Positions 24,182 to 32,449 of a stretch of 64,000 bases of DNA are shown here, piece after piece. The translations under genes were made by a program, and so were the position numbers. The stretch is from Lachnospiraceae bacterium (GTDB taxonomy: Bacteria; Bacillota; Clostridia; Lachnospirales; Lachnospiraceae): NCBI GenBank assembly GCA_022845955.1, contig AP025576.1, forward strand, positions 2,356,001 to 2,420,000, written 5' to 3'. Each line of letters opens with the position of its first letter. Within the stretch, counting starts at the first letter, position 1. The notes under the pieces were generated by a model that saw only the letters and a list, made by a program, of their open reading frames with translations, was not told where the DNA came from and did no database searches.

Positions 24182-26905
24182 ATGGCGGAGGGAAGAGAGC
24201 TGATTCTGAAACTGGGTCAGAAAATAACGGACCGGATCGGCGTGAAGGTGACCGTGGAGGATCCGGAGTACTGGGGACTGGCATGTGTGATAACGGATGA
24301 GATGGCGGAGGTTGCCCTGGCCATGAAGGTGAGGGTTCCGGCTACGGCACAGTGGATTGCCAGGCGGTGTAAAAAGAGCGTGGAGCGCACCGAAGAACTG
24401 CTTCAGGAGATGAGCGTAATCGGCCTGATTGAATACAACTGGGAGAATGAGGATCACCATAAACAATATGTGCTTCCTATGTTTGTCCCCGGCTGTGCGG
24501 AATTTATGATGATGAATGCAAAACAGGTGGAGGAGCATCCGGAGCTGGCTGATTTCTTTGAACAGATGGCCAGGCTTCCGCTGGAAAAGGTAACACCCAT
24601 GGTGCCTTACGGCGGAGCGGGAATCGGCATGCATGTCATCCCTGTGGAAAAAGCGATTCCGGCCAGGCAGGAGTCGGCGAGCATCGAGCATATTTCCTAT
24701 TGGCTGAATAAGTACAAGGATAAATATGCGGTAGGGGCCTGCTCCTGCAGGCGCCAGCAGCGCGTGCGCGGGGAAGGGACCGGCGATTTGGAGGATGATC
24801 TGTGCATAGGCGTGGGGGATATGGCCGATTACCTGGTGGAAACGGGGAAGGGCCGCTATATTGATATCAATGAAGTCATGGAGATCCTGCAGCGGGCAGA
24901 GGATAACGGCTATGTCCATCAAATCACCAATATCGACGGAGAAGAGAAAATTTTTGCCATATGCAACTGTGCGGTGGGCGTGTGCAACGGTCTGCGGACT
25001 TCCCAGTTGTTCAATACCCCGAATATGTCCCGCTCGGCCTATCGCGCCAGCGTGACAAAAGAAGACTGTGTGGCCTGCGGCAGATGTGTGGAATACTGTC
25101 CTTCCGGAGCCGCCAGACTGGGGCAGAAGCTGTGTACCAAAAGCGGGGAGATCGAATATCCCAGGCAGGAACTGCCGGATGAAACAAAATGGGGCAGGGA
25201 AAAGTGGAGTGTGGACTACCGGGACAAAAACCAGATCAACTGCTATGATACCGGGACGGCTCCCTGCAAGGCGGCCTGTCCGGCCCATCTTCCGGTACAG
25301 GGTTATATTAAGATGGCTTCCCAGGGCAGATATATGGATGCGCTGAAGCTGATTAAGACGGAAAACCCGTTCCCGGCGGTATGCGGCGCTATCTGCAACC
25401 GGCGCTGTGAGGATGCCTGTACCAGGGGAACGGTTGACAATGCGGTGGCAATCGACGAGATCAAAAAATTCATTGCAGAGCAGGAGCTGTATGCCCGGAA
25501 CCGTTATATTCCGCAGATGCTGAATTATTCAGGAAAGCCCTTTCCGGAAAAGATTGCCGTGATCGGAGCGGGGCCTGCGGGAATGTCGGCTGCCTTTTAT
25601 TTAAAAAGAAGCGGATATCCGGTTACTGTTTTTGAAAAGGAAAAACGTCCCGGCGGTATGCTGCTGAACGGCATCCCGTCTTTCCGGCTGGAAAAGGATG
25701 TCATCGAGGCGGAAATTGATGTCCTTCGGTCTATGGGAGTGGAATTCCGGTGCGGGATAGAAGTGGGGCGGGATACTACCATAGAGAAGCTGCGCAGGGA
25801 AGGTTATAAAGCGTTTTATGTTGCCATAGGGGCCCAGGACGGACGCCGGGCGGGAATTCCGGGAGAAGAGGCGGAAGGTGTGCTTACAGGTCTGGAATTC
25901 TTACGTTCCGTGAATCAGGATGCGGCTGACGTCCGGCTTGCCGGCCGCACTGTGGTAATCGGCGGCGGGAATGTGGCGGTGGATGTGGCGAGAACGGCTC
26001 TGCGTGCCGGTTCCGAAGCCGCAGCCATGTATTGCCTGGAAACACGGGAAACCATGCCCGCAGCGGCGGACGAGGTTGCGGAGGCACTGGAAGAGGGAAT
26101 TACGATTTGCAATTCCTGGGGACCGAAGGAGATCCTTATGGAAAACGGAAGAGTATCGGGAGTGGTATTTAAAAAATGTATTTCTGTATTTGATGAGAAC
26201 GGCCGGTTCCATCCCCGGTATGACGAAGAACAGCTGCTCCGGGTGGCATGCGAGTCTGTCCTGGTATCTATCGGACAGTCCGTCCGGTGGGGAGAGCTGC
26301 TAACGGGAACGAAGGTGGAAATCAATAAAAACGGAACCGTAAAGGCCGATCCTCTGACGTATCAGACCGGGGAACCGGATATCTTTGCAGGAGGTGATGT
26401 TTATACGGGGCCGAAATTTGCCATTGATGCCATTGCGGCAGGAAAAGAAGGCTGTGTATCCATACACCGGTTTGTACATGAAGGACAGAGCCTTACAATA
26501 GGCAGAAACCGGAGAATGTTTGTGGAGCTGGATAAAGAGAATCTCAGGCTGGATCCGGAATCCTTCGATAATGCGAAGCGGCAGGTTCCGGGACGGAAAA
26601 GCCCCGATGCCGGGACGGACTTTAGTGATTTACGCAGTACTTTTACCGAAGAGCAGGTAAAAGCGGAAGCGAACCGCTGCCTGGGCTGCGGAGCCACGGT
26701 GGTGGATCCCAATAAGTGTATAGGCTGCGGCATTTGTACCACCAAATGCGAATTTGATGCGATTCATCTCAGCAGAGATCTGCCGGAGGCCAGCAAGATG
26801 TATAAGGCGGAGGACAAGATGAAGGCCATTCTTCCTTATATGCTGAAGCGCGAAATCCGGATTCTACGAAAAGGAAAGAAGGGACGGGAAAGCGGGAATG
26901 CATGA
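24182..26905 (+). CDS. Multi-cluster Fe-S / FAD / NAD(P) oxidoreductase with N-terminal winged-helix-like segment
   Basis: 907 residues. About 1-100 looks like a winged helix (ITDEMAEVALAMKVRVPATAQWIARR). Cys-rich motifs follow: GACSC (near 188), AICNCAVGVC (about 259-268), a ferredoxin-type CVACGRCVEYCP (about 296-307), and then the GltD-type Fe-S domain (APCKAACP near 360, VCGAICNRRCEDAC near 400-414). The flavoprotein part has an FAD site VIGAGPAGMSAAF (near 460), an NAD(P) site VIGGGNVAVDVA (near 593) and the second FAD motif IFAGGDVYTGP. A C-terminal ferredoxin segment (CLGCG, then CIGCGICTTKC, near 833-856) completes it. It resembles GltD/SfrB-type NADPH oxidoreductases that pass electrons through Fe-S clusters. 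The electron acceptor is unknown. It overlaps the next gene by 8 bases. Confidence 0.88.
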   Translation: MAEGRELILKLGQKITDRIGVKVTVEDPEYWGLACVITDEMAEVALAMKVRVPATAQWIARRCKKSVERTEELLQEMSVIGLIEYNWENEDHHKQYVLPMFVPGCAEFMMMNAKQVEEHPELADFFEQMARLPLEKVTPMVPYGGAGIGMHVIPVEKAIPARQESASIEHISYWLNKYKDKYAVGACSCRRQQRVRGEGTGDLEDDLCIGVGDMADYLVETGKGRYIDINEVMEILQRAEDNGYVHQITNIDGEEKIFAICNCAVGVCNGLRTSQLFNTPNMSRSAYRASVTKEDCVACGRCVEYCPSGAARLGQKLCTKSGEIEYPRQELPDETKWGREKWSVDYRDKNQINCYDTGTAPCKAACPAHLPVQGYIKMASQGRYMDALKLIKTENPFPAVCGAICNRRCEDACTRGTVDNAVAIDEIKKFIAEQELYARNRYIPQMLNYSGKPFPEKIAVIGAGPAGMSAAFYLKRSGYPVTVFEKEKRPGGMLLNGIPSFRLEKDVIEAEIDVLRSMGVEFRCGIEVGRDTTIEKLRREGYKAFYVAIGAQDGRRAGIPGEEAEGVLTGLEFLRSVNQDAADVRLAGRTVVIGGGNVAVDVARTALRAGSEAAAMYCLETRETMPAAADEVAEALEEGITICNSWGPKEILMENGRVSGVVFKKCISVFDENGRFHPRYDEEQLLRVACESVLVSIGQSVRWGELLTGTKVEINKNGTVKADPLTYQTGEPDIFAGGDVYTGPKFAIDAIAAGKEGCVSIHRFVHEGQSLTIGRNRRMFVELDKENLRLDPESFDNAKRQVPGRKSPDAGTDFSDLRSTFTEEQVKAEANRCLGCGATVVDPNKCIGCGICTTKCEFDAIHLSRDLPEASKMYKAEDKMKAILPYMLKREIRILRKGKKGRESGNA

Positions 26906-27242
26906 ATTGGGTATTATCGTACATATTTCCCGGACGCTGGATGCGGTGGCAGAGGAAAACCGGCTGACGGAAATCGGATCGGTGACGCTTGAGGTGGGAG
27001 AGGTGAGCGGAGTGGTTCCGGAGTATATGACGGACTGCTGGAAGTATTACCGTAAGAAATCGGAGCTGTTAAAGGATTCGGATTTGAAAATAGAAATACT
27101 TCCTGCCGTGACGCTTTGCGAAGCCTGCCAAAAGACCTACCCCACTGTGCGTTACGGACGGCAGTGTCCCAGCTGCGGCAGCTGGGATACCTGTCTGGTT
27201 ACGGGAAATGAGTGCAGCATTAAAGAAATTGAGGCCTGTTGA
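26898..27242 (+). CDS. HypA/HybF-like nickel-binding protein
   Basis: 114 residues, the normal length for HypA. The N-terminal MHE (His2 and Glu3 bind Ni in known HypA) is kept, as are the family's LEVGEVSGVVPEYM segment and the zinc site of two CxxC pairs (CEAC and CPSC). HypA delivers nickel to [NiFe] hydrogenase. No hydrogenase or other hyp gene is in this window. It starts inside the oxidoreductase gene and is co-translated with it, so either it serves a nickel enzyme elsewhere or it has a role with this oxidoreductase. Confidence 0.85.
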   Translation: MHELGIIVHISRTLDAVAEENRLTEIGSVTLEVGEVSGVVPEYMTDCWKYYRKKSELLKDSDLKIEILPAVTLCEACQKTYPTVRYGRQCPSCGSWDTCLVTGNECSIKEIEAC

Positions 27243-27279
27243 AAGCGGCTGACGGAAAGAAAGGCGAGGAGGGGAGTTT

Positions 27280-28329
27280 ATGTTATTTCATGTTTACGGC
27301 AGTAATGCGGTTTATCAGTGGGTTGCCATGCTGGCTGTTCTGGCGGCGCTTATCCTGCTGAATGAATTTTCAAGAAGGAGCAAATTCGGAGGCTTGTTCA
27401 TGTTCGGCGTCCTGCCGGCAGCGCTCACGGTTTATTTTGTGGTAATAGAAGCTGCGGCCGGGCAGGGGGCGGAGTGGGCGCTTCAGAACCAGACCCATCT
27501 GTATATGAACGGGTGGTTCCATTATGCCAAGCTATATGCGTCACTGGCCGGCTGTATCGGTTTTATGATGATTAAATATGGCTGGGGTATCGGCAAAAAG
27601 CATTGGTTCAGGGCATTTCCTTTTGCTATTGTGGCGGTTAACATCCTGATTGCCGTTGCGAGTGATTTTGAATCGGCGGCTAACGGCTGGAATTCCTGGT
27701 GGATGTCGTCGGAAAGTGTCTGGCTGTATGGCGGCTGGCATAATATCATGAACGCAGTCGCAGGGATTCTCAACATCCTGTGCATGACCGGCTGGTGGGC
27801 GGTTTACGCTTCCAGGGATAAAAAGGACATGATATGGCCGGATATGATCTGGGTCTATATCGTGGTATATGATATATGGAATTTCGCCTATACTTATAAC
27901 TGCCTGCCCACCCATGCCTGGTTCTGCGGGGTGGCGCTGCTGCTGGCCCCTACGATTGCAGCTCTTTTCTGGAACAAGGGCGGCTGGATCATGAACCGCG
28001 CCAATACGCTCTGTATGTGGTGTATGTTCGCCCAGGTTTTCCCGCTTTTCCAGGAAACCTTCCCGGACGGCTCCGCAGTATATAAATGGGCAGCCATACC
28101 GGTTCAGTATGCGGACGGCACCATGAACGGTATTGCCGCGGGCGGTGCGGCCAATGCCAACCCTACGGCAATGTTTGTTGTCAGTGCCCTGGCGCTGCTC
28201 ACCAACGCCGCCGCATTGGGCTATATTGTATACAAGTCGGTGAAAAATAAGAAGAATCCCTATACCGGAGAAGTGTTTACCGAATTTAAGTATTATAAGG
28301 ATGCCCTGGCAAGAGCGGATGTGAAATAG
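27280..28329 (+). CDS. DUF5692-like multi-spanning membrane protein
   Basis: 349 residues with about nine hydrophobic segments, starting with VAMLAVLAALILLNEFS. It is notable for aromatic-rich loops (WNSWWMSSESVWLYGGWHN, WVYIVVYDIWNFAYTYNCLP, WGIGKKHWFRAFP) and several membrane-level His residues, a composition seen in heme- or quinone-binding proteins, although no known cofactor motif is recognised. Ribosome site GAGGAGGGG; 37 bases after the HypA-like gene and clearly in its operon, which ends at the terminator at 28371-28405. Function unknown; a membrane partner for the oxidoreductase is an inference from the operon. Confidence 0.75.
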   Translation: MLFHVYGSNAVYQWVAMLAVLAALILLNEFSRRSKFGGLFMFGVLPAALTVYFVVIEAAAGQGAEWALQNQTHLYMNGWFHYAKLYASLAGCIGFMMIKYGWGIGKKHWFRAFPFAIVAVNILIAVASDFESAANGWNSWWMSSESVWLYGGWHNIMNAVAGILNILCMTGWWAVYASRDKKDMIWPDMIWVYIVVYDIWNFAYTYNCLPTHAWFCGVALLLAPTIAALFWNKGGWIMNRANTLCMWCMFAQVFPLFQETFPDGSAVYKWAAIPVQYADGTMNGIAAGGAANANPTAMFVVSALALLTNAAALGYIVYKSVKNKKNPYTGEVFTEFKYYKDALARADVK

Positions 28330-28370
28330 GCCCGGAATACAGCGGGCAGGGATCCGTAAAACAGATTGAT

Positions 28371-28405
28371 AAAACGGCCATACCATAAAAAGTATGGCCG
28401 TTTTT
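28371..28405 (+). terminator. Intrinsic terminator of the oxidoreductase operon
   Basis: AAAACGGCCATAC (28371-28383) pairs with GTATGGCCGTTTT (28392-28404) around an 8-base loop, ending in a run of T. With A on the left and T on the right it could act in both directions. Confidence 0.88.
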
Positions 28406-28487
28406 CCTACAGGCAATTACCCGGCTTATTCCTGTTTCTTGGTTAAGGGGCGTAATACCCTGTATCTTTCTTATAATAAAAGCTTCA

Positions 28488-29261
28488 TCATACGTTAGGC
28501 ATTTTGGAAACCGGCGCCATCAGGATCTTTCCGGTGCCCCGGTATACATTTACAAGACCTTCCCCGGAGGCAGCGGAACCAATCAGGGATTTCCCGGAGC
28601 GTTCCACCGTAAACTGCAGGCTGCCGCTCCAGGCGATTGCCATATTCCCGTCTACCTTCAGCACATCGTTCTGGAGGGTGATTTCCACCAGTTCCTCCTT
28701 CGGGCAGTCCGCTTCGATGCAGAATACGCCGCTGCCGTTCAGGCTCAGGTTAAACAGGCCTTCCCCGCCGGCGACCGCAGAGGAGAGGTTGGAACGCATA
28801 ACCGCTTTATGCTGGAGCCTGGAATCACACGCAAGGAAAAGACCGTCATCCAGGACGACGGAACCGCCCCAGTCTGCGGCATCCATCAGAATCAGATGCT
28901 TGTATGTAGGTTCCAGTACCAGGACGCCGTCCCCGGTGTATTCCGGTTTGATTGCGGATTCGCCGGTAACCTTGCCGCGCACGGCTTTTCCGAACAAGTC
29001 GCCCACTCCCTTAATACCGGTGGTGGCATTTACGTTTCCCAGCATCCACTGCATGGCTCCGGCCTGGATGGTCACATTAGCCTTGCTCAGGTCGCAGACC
29101 ACCTGACGCTTACGCACATTCATTTTACTGCTGAAATAGGCCACTGTGGCAGATGAGGGCATCACACTGAGATCCCGCTCGTATTCAATAACCGTAAACG
29201 GGCCGGCATTTGCCAGCGTCTTGATATCGTCATTGTCCATGAAATTAGAAATCTGATACAT
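28488..29261 (-). CDS. AIM24 family protein
   Basis: 257 residues from the ATG at 29261, which is correctly spaced from AAGGAGGT; the ATG at 29267 touches the ribosome site. Bacterial AIM24 proteins are made of a triple beta-helix-like fold rich in Gly and Val. Visible here are KMNVRKRQVVCDLSKANVTIQAGAMQWMLGN, GEGLFNLSLNGSGVFCIEADCP and GSAASGEGLVNVYRGTGKILMAP. The biochemical role is not established; the mitochondrial namesake affects membrane organisation. It is followed on the same strand by the small zinc-ribbon gene's neighbour region and stands convergent to DUF5692, separated by the strong terminator. Confidence 0.88.
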   Translation of the reverse strand: MYQISNFMDNDDIKTLANAGPFTVIEYERDLSVMPSSATVAYFSSKMNVRKRQVVCDLSKANVTIQAGAMQWMLGNVNATTGIKGVGDLFGKAVRGKVTGESAIKPEYTGDGVLVLEPTYKHLILMDAADWGGSVVLDDGLFLACDSRLQHKAVMRSNLSSAVAGGEGLFNLSLNGSGVFCIEADCPKEELVEITLQNDVLKVDGNMAIAWSGSLQFTVERSGKSLIGSAASGEGLVNVYRGTGKILMAPVSKMPNV

Positions 29262-29349
29262 TTTCATACCTCCTTCAAAGGGTTTATATAAGTTAAGTGT
29301 AGCATTTGGGAATGCGGTGTTCAGACCGTTACCGGTGCGCTAGCCGGCC

Positions 29350-29793
29350 TCAAGCGTCTTCCGTCTTTATACACCTCTCAAAAATCAGAATGGTCTGATC
29401 TATAGTTGCATTGAGACTAATCTGGATAAACATCATAGGGCTTACCGTTTTGCCTACTTCATTTACAAAAACAGAATGGAGCCTCCATCCTTGTTCCGCA
29501 TATTCGCTCAGCGCCATATTAAAGGCTTTGCCGTCAATTTCCCCGGTGGATAAATCGTTTATAATGACTGTTTTATATTCATATAGAGGATTCTTTTTAA
29601 GCTGGGCTTCTTTCTGCCTTTCTTTTTCTTTCTGCTGTTCCTCCCTTTCACGGGCCAGCTGCTCATTAGCATAACGGATATTGGCTATTTCATTGGAGTT
29701 TATCACGCGTCTGTGAAAATAACTATAATGGCAGTTGAAACATTCCTTGACATCATCGCCGATAAGTTCTCCGCAGTTGGGGCACTGTTTCAT
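29350..29793 (-). CDS. Zinc-ribbon protein with C-terminal DUF4177-like domain
   Basis: 147 residues from the ATG at 29793 (GGAGGG seven bases upstream; the ATG at 29808 overlaps that site). The N-terminal zinc ribbon has CPNCG and CFNCH pairs. A highly charged helix follows (NEQLAREREEQQKEKERQKEAQLKK, about 45-70), probably a coiled coil. The C-terminal part reads YEYKTVIINDLSTGEIDGKAFNMALSEYAEQGWRLHSVF, the pattern of DUF4177 (Glu-Gly-Trp). Function unknown. It lies upstream of the AIM24 gene on the same strand with an 88-base gap. Confidence 0.78.
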   Translation of the reverse strand: MKQCPNCGELIGDDVKECFNCHYSYFHRRVINSNEIANIRYANEQLAREREEQQKEKERQKEAQLKKNPLYEYKTVIINDLSTGEIDGKAFNMALSEYAEQGWRLHSVFVNEVGKTVSPMMFIQISLNATIDQTILIFERCIKTEDA

Positions 29794-30017
29794 AGGAAAT
29801 CCCTCCATTTCTTCCTGTGTACTTTATAAAAATTCTACCACAATAAGGGGATAATTGCCAGAGCGTGTATTTCATAATTCATTCCCGCTAATGGTAATGC
29901 ATAACTTGCACAACATATTTGGAATCATATTCCAAAGCCGCCCCTAAAAAATAATTAATTATTTATAATATAAAATTAAAATAATAAATACAAATATTAA
30001 TTATATTAATTTTAATA

Positions 30018-30046
30018 TTGACATTATTAAAATTGGGGTTTATATT
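30018..30046 (+). promoter_or_regulatory. Promoter of the DUF2089/SHOCT operon
   Basis: TTGACA (30018-30023), 17 bases, TATATT (30041-30046). It lies at the end of an unusually AT-rich stretch (about 29945-30060) that would act as an UP-element-like or bent region. Confidence 0.75.
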
Positions 30047-30097
30047 AAACACATAATAAGTAAACAGAAAGCAGCGGAAAGGAAAGAAGGTGACAGA

Positions 30098-30472
30098 ATG
30101 TACCAGGTTATAAGCAGCTGCCCCGTATGCGGGAAAAAGCTTAAAGTTGTCAAGCTCCAATGTGAAAACTGCGATACGGTCATTGAAAATGATTTCTGCC
30201 TCAGCAAATTTGATTATCTCAGTACCGAGGACCTCTTTTTTGCGGAAACCTTTTTGAAATGCCGGGGAAACATAAAGGAAGTGGAAAAGGAACTTAAGAT
30301 TTCCTATCCGACGGTGCGATCCAGGCTGGATGATATCATAGGAAAACTGGATGGAAAGCCAAAGACAGCCGTCCCTGCCCCCTCTTCTTCGCGCAAAAAG
30401 GAAATTCTGAGCGCTTTGGAAAACGGGGAAATCACCCCGGAAGAAGCATTGGAGCAGATGAAGGAAAAGTAA
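30098..30472 (+). CDS. DUF2089 family protein
   Basis: 124 residues. The N-terminal zinc-binding part has CPVCG (near residues 8-12) and CENCD (near 22-26). The middle holds a helix-turn-helix-like segment typical of DUF2089 (VEKELKISYPTVRSRLDDII), so DNA binding is likely. The C-terminus carries a short helical hairpin, ILSALENGEITPEEALEQM, of the SHOCT type. The same motif begins the next gene product. It is the first gene behind a strong promoter and probably regulates its own operon. Confidence 0.88.
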   Translation: MYQVISSCPVCGKKLKVVKLQCENCDTVIENDFCLSKFDYLSTEDLFFAETFLKCRGNIKEVEKELKISYPTVRSRLDDIIGKLDGKPKTAVPAPSSSRKKEILSALENGEITPEEALEQMKEK

Positions 30473-30580
30473 TCAGGGCCGTAATGGGCGGACACGGATC
30501 GGATGTCCGGCGGATTCGGCTGACAGATAAGCGCTGGCCGGAAGGAACGGTGATGACAGCGCGGAAATGAGGAAAAGGAT

Positions 30581-31003
30581 ATGGATGAAAAACTAAGAAT
30601 CTTAAAAATGGTAGAAGAAGGGAAGCTTTCCGCAGAACAGGCTGTGGAATTGTTAAAAGCGCTGGAAGGCACCGTGCCGGAAGGGGAAACGGCTGATTAT
30701 GATCAAGATGCATATGAACAGACGGCAATTGTTAACAGCAATATTCCCTATGAAAATAAAATGCTGCGTGTGATTGTGGACAGTCCGGCCGGGGATAAGG
30801 TAAATATCCAGCTTCCGGTAAAAATTATACGACAGATGCTAAAGGTAACGGGAAAGCTTCCTATTAAAAGTGAAGAGCTGGAAGGGATCGATCTGGAAGC
30901 GCTGACGGCCTCGGTTCTTGAATGCATTGATAATGAAACCCTGGGAAATATAGTGGAAGTGAACAGTTCTGACGGCACGACGGTCAGAATTTATATCGGA
31001 TAG
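30581..31003 (+). CDS. SHOCT-type protein with C-terminal alpha/beta domain
   Basis: 140 residues. The N-terminal motif ILKMVEEGKLSAEQAVELL matches the C-terminal motif of the upstream DUF2089 protein and of YvlB/LiaX-type proteins, where it is thought to mediate oligomerisation. Residues about 60-140 form a domain starting LRVIVDS and ending VEVNSSDGTTVRIYIG. This second part is clearly related to the whole of the next gene product. No membrane segment or signal peptide is seen, so it is cytoplasmic. Function unknown; a role in envelope stress is suggested only by resemblance to YvlB/LiaX proteins. Confidence 0.75.
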   Translation: MDEKLRILKMVEEGKLSAEQAVELLKALEGTVPEGETADYDQDAYEQTAIVNSNIPYENKMLRVIVDSPAGDKVNIQLPVKIIRQMLKVTGKLPIKSEELEGIDLEALTASVLECIDNETLGNIVEVNSSDGTTVRIYIG

Positions 31004-31021
31004 TGGCGGGAGGAGGAGCTG

Positions 31022-31285
31022 ATGCGCATTATTATCCGTTCCAAGGATGTGAATATGCGGCTGCCTGTTCCGTTGGCTCTGGCAGATGCAGCAGTCCGTT
31101 TCCTGCCGGAAGCCGTCGTGGAGGATTTGAGAAAATCGGTTCCGGCACCCTATGGGGAGGTGATTACCAAAGAGCTTCTTCAGTCGCTGGTGCGGGAATG
31201 CCGTATGGTATTAAAGGAATACAAAGGGCTTGAGATAGTACATGTGGAAGCCAGGGACGGTACCTTTGTTTCTGTCCGGTTATAA
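31022..31285 (+). CDS. Small protein paralogous to the C-terminal domain of the previous gene
   Basis: 87 residues with a GGAGGAGG ribosome site and an 18-base gap from the previous gene. It begins MRIIIRSKDVNMRLPVPL and ends VHVEARDGTFVSVRL. This parallels the neighbour's LRVIVDSPAGDKVNIQLPV and VEVNSSDGTTVRIYI, with a matching L--SLVREC / LTASVLEC helix between. The two therefore look like products of a tandem duplication that kept the domain and lost the SHOCT hairpin here. Function unknown; a complex with the neighbour is plausible. Confidence 0.72.
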   Translation: MRIIIRSKDVNMRLPVPLALADAAVRFLPEAVVEDLRKSVPAPYGEVITKELLQSLVRECRMVLKEYKGLEIVHVEARDGTFVSVRL

Positions 31286-31291
31286 CAGAAG

Positions 31292-31318
31292 ACAGCGTGT
31301 GTTTGTAAAACACGCTGT
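31292..31318. terminator. Hairpin between the convergent 87-residue protein and LysR genes
   Basis: ACAGCGTGT (31292-31300) pairs with ACACGCTGT (31310-31318) around a 9-base loop. It lies between two convergent stop codons but has no clear T tract on either side, so it is a likely but unproven end point. Confidence 0.5.
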
Positions 31319-31322
31319 AGTA

Positions 31323-32213
31323 CTAGTACTGTACAATATTCATTTCTTCCTGAAGCCGGCTCAGGAAAATCCTGGCCGCTTTGGAAAATACCTGGTATTT
31401 TTTCCACACAATATTCAGGCCTGCTTTCAGGGCAGGCTTCAGCGGACGGAATACCAGATTGCTGTTTCCGCTGGTGTTAACCAGCTTATCCAGAGTTAAT
31501 GCATATCCGACGCCTTCCTCCACCATGAGGGAGGCGTTGTAGATCAGGTTATAATTCGCTACGATATTCAACGTTTCAAAGTTTTTGCCCACCCATCCGG
31601 AAAACTCATTATGCACCGAAGTCTGGCGGGAGCACAGGAGAGGAATATCCATCAGATCCCCGGGACTTATGAATTCATGGGAAGCCAGGGGACTGTCCTT
31701 TTGCATCAGCAGCCCCCAGGTATCGGAGGCGGGCAGTCTCAGATAATCATATTTTTTAATGTCTGCGGGTTCAATCAGAATGCCGAAGTCCAATAGCCCT
31801 TTGTCCAGACGTTCCGATACATCATCCGCATTACCGCTGTAAAGATAGTAATGAATATGAGGGTAATCCTCCCGCAGTCCTTTGGCTGTCCGGGCGATGA
31901 GACGCATGGCGTCGGTTTCCCCGCCGCCGATATACACATCGCCGCTGACAAACTCATCCGGTTTCAGAAAATCATTTTCCGTCTTATCCGTCAAATCCAC
32001 GATTTCCTGTGCCCTTTTTCGCAGAAACAATCCTTCCTCCGTGAGCGTTATTTTCCGGTTTCCGCGGATGAAAAGCTGTTTTCCCAGCTCATCTTCCAGC
32101 TCCTTCAGCTGTTTGGAAAGCGTAGGCTGCGTGACATGCAGGGAATCTGCCGCTGCCGTGATGCTTTCTTCCCGTGCAACCGCCAAAAAATATCGTAATA
32201 CCCGTAGTTCCAT
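31323..32213 (-). CDS. LysR family transcriptional regulator
   Basis: 296 residues. The N-terminal winged helix is canonical: MELRVLRYFLAVAREESITAAADSLHVTQPTLSKQLKELEDELGKQLF. The rest is the two-lobed periplasmic-binding-like effector domain (GDVYIGGGETDAMRLIART, PADIKKYDYLRLPASDTWGLLM). It is divergent from the DUF3737/small protein/MalY operon with a 236-base gap, the usual layout when a LysR protein controls the neighbouring operon. The effector is unknown. Confidence 0.93.
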   Translation of the reverse strand: MELRVLRYFLAVAREESITAAADSLHVTQPTLSKQLKELEDELGKQLFIRGNRKITLTEEGLFLRKRAQEIVDLTDKTENDFLKPDEFVSGDVYIGGGETDAMRLIARTAKGLREDYPHIHYYLYSGNADDVSERLDKGLLDFGILIEPADIKKYDYLRLPASDTWGLLMQKDSPLASHEFISPGDLMDIPLLCSRQTSVHNEFSGWVGKNFETLNIVANYNLIYNASLMVEEGVGYALTLDKLVNTSGNSNLVFRPLKPALKAGLNIVWKKYQVFSKAARIFLSRLQEEMNIVQY

Positions 32214-32320
32214 TCTGCCGTCCCCCTTTTCCTTTCCCGCGGCGCGGTAATGCCTGTGGTTTTATTATACTTTCATCCAGCTATTCCTGTCAACTATGGG
32301 TAAGTATTCTATATAACTAT

Positions 32321-32349
32321 TTGCTATTAAAAGTGCCGGGAAATATAAT
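32321..32349 (+). promoter_or_regulatory. Promoter of the DUF3737 operon
   Basis: TTGCTA (32321-32326), 17 bases, TATAAT (32344-32349), in the LysR/DUF3737 intergenic region. The AT-rich stretch just upstream (32305-32320) is a candidate LysR site. Confidence 0.6.
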
Positions 32350-32449
32350 AAAGGTAAGAAAAGAGAAAAGACAGGAACGGATGGTAACAGTTCGGATCTG
32401 TCTGACCTGTTACAACTGATGCGGCAGCATATATATGGAGGTAACTGCT

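Noticed and set aside
24056-25288. 410-codon antisense frame opposite the Fe-S oxidoreductase
   Set aside because: Antisense shadow of a well-supported gene with clear Fe-S motifs; it has no ribosome site and no recognisable domain.
26898-27242. A hydrogenase maturation locus
   Set aside because: Only the HypA-like gene is present. No hydrogenase subunit and no hypB, C, D, E or F gene occurs in the window.
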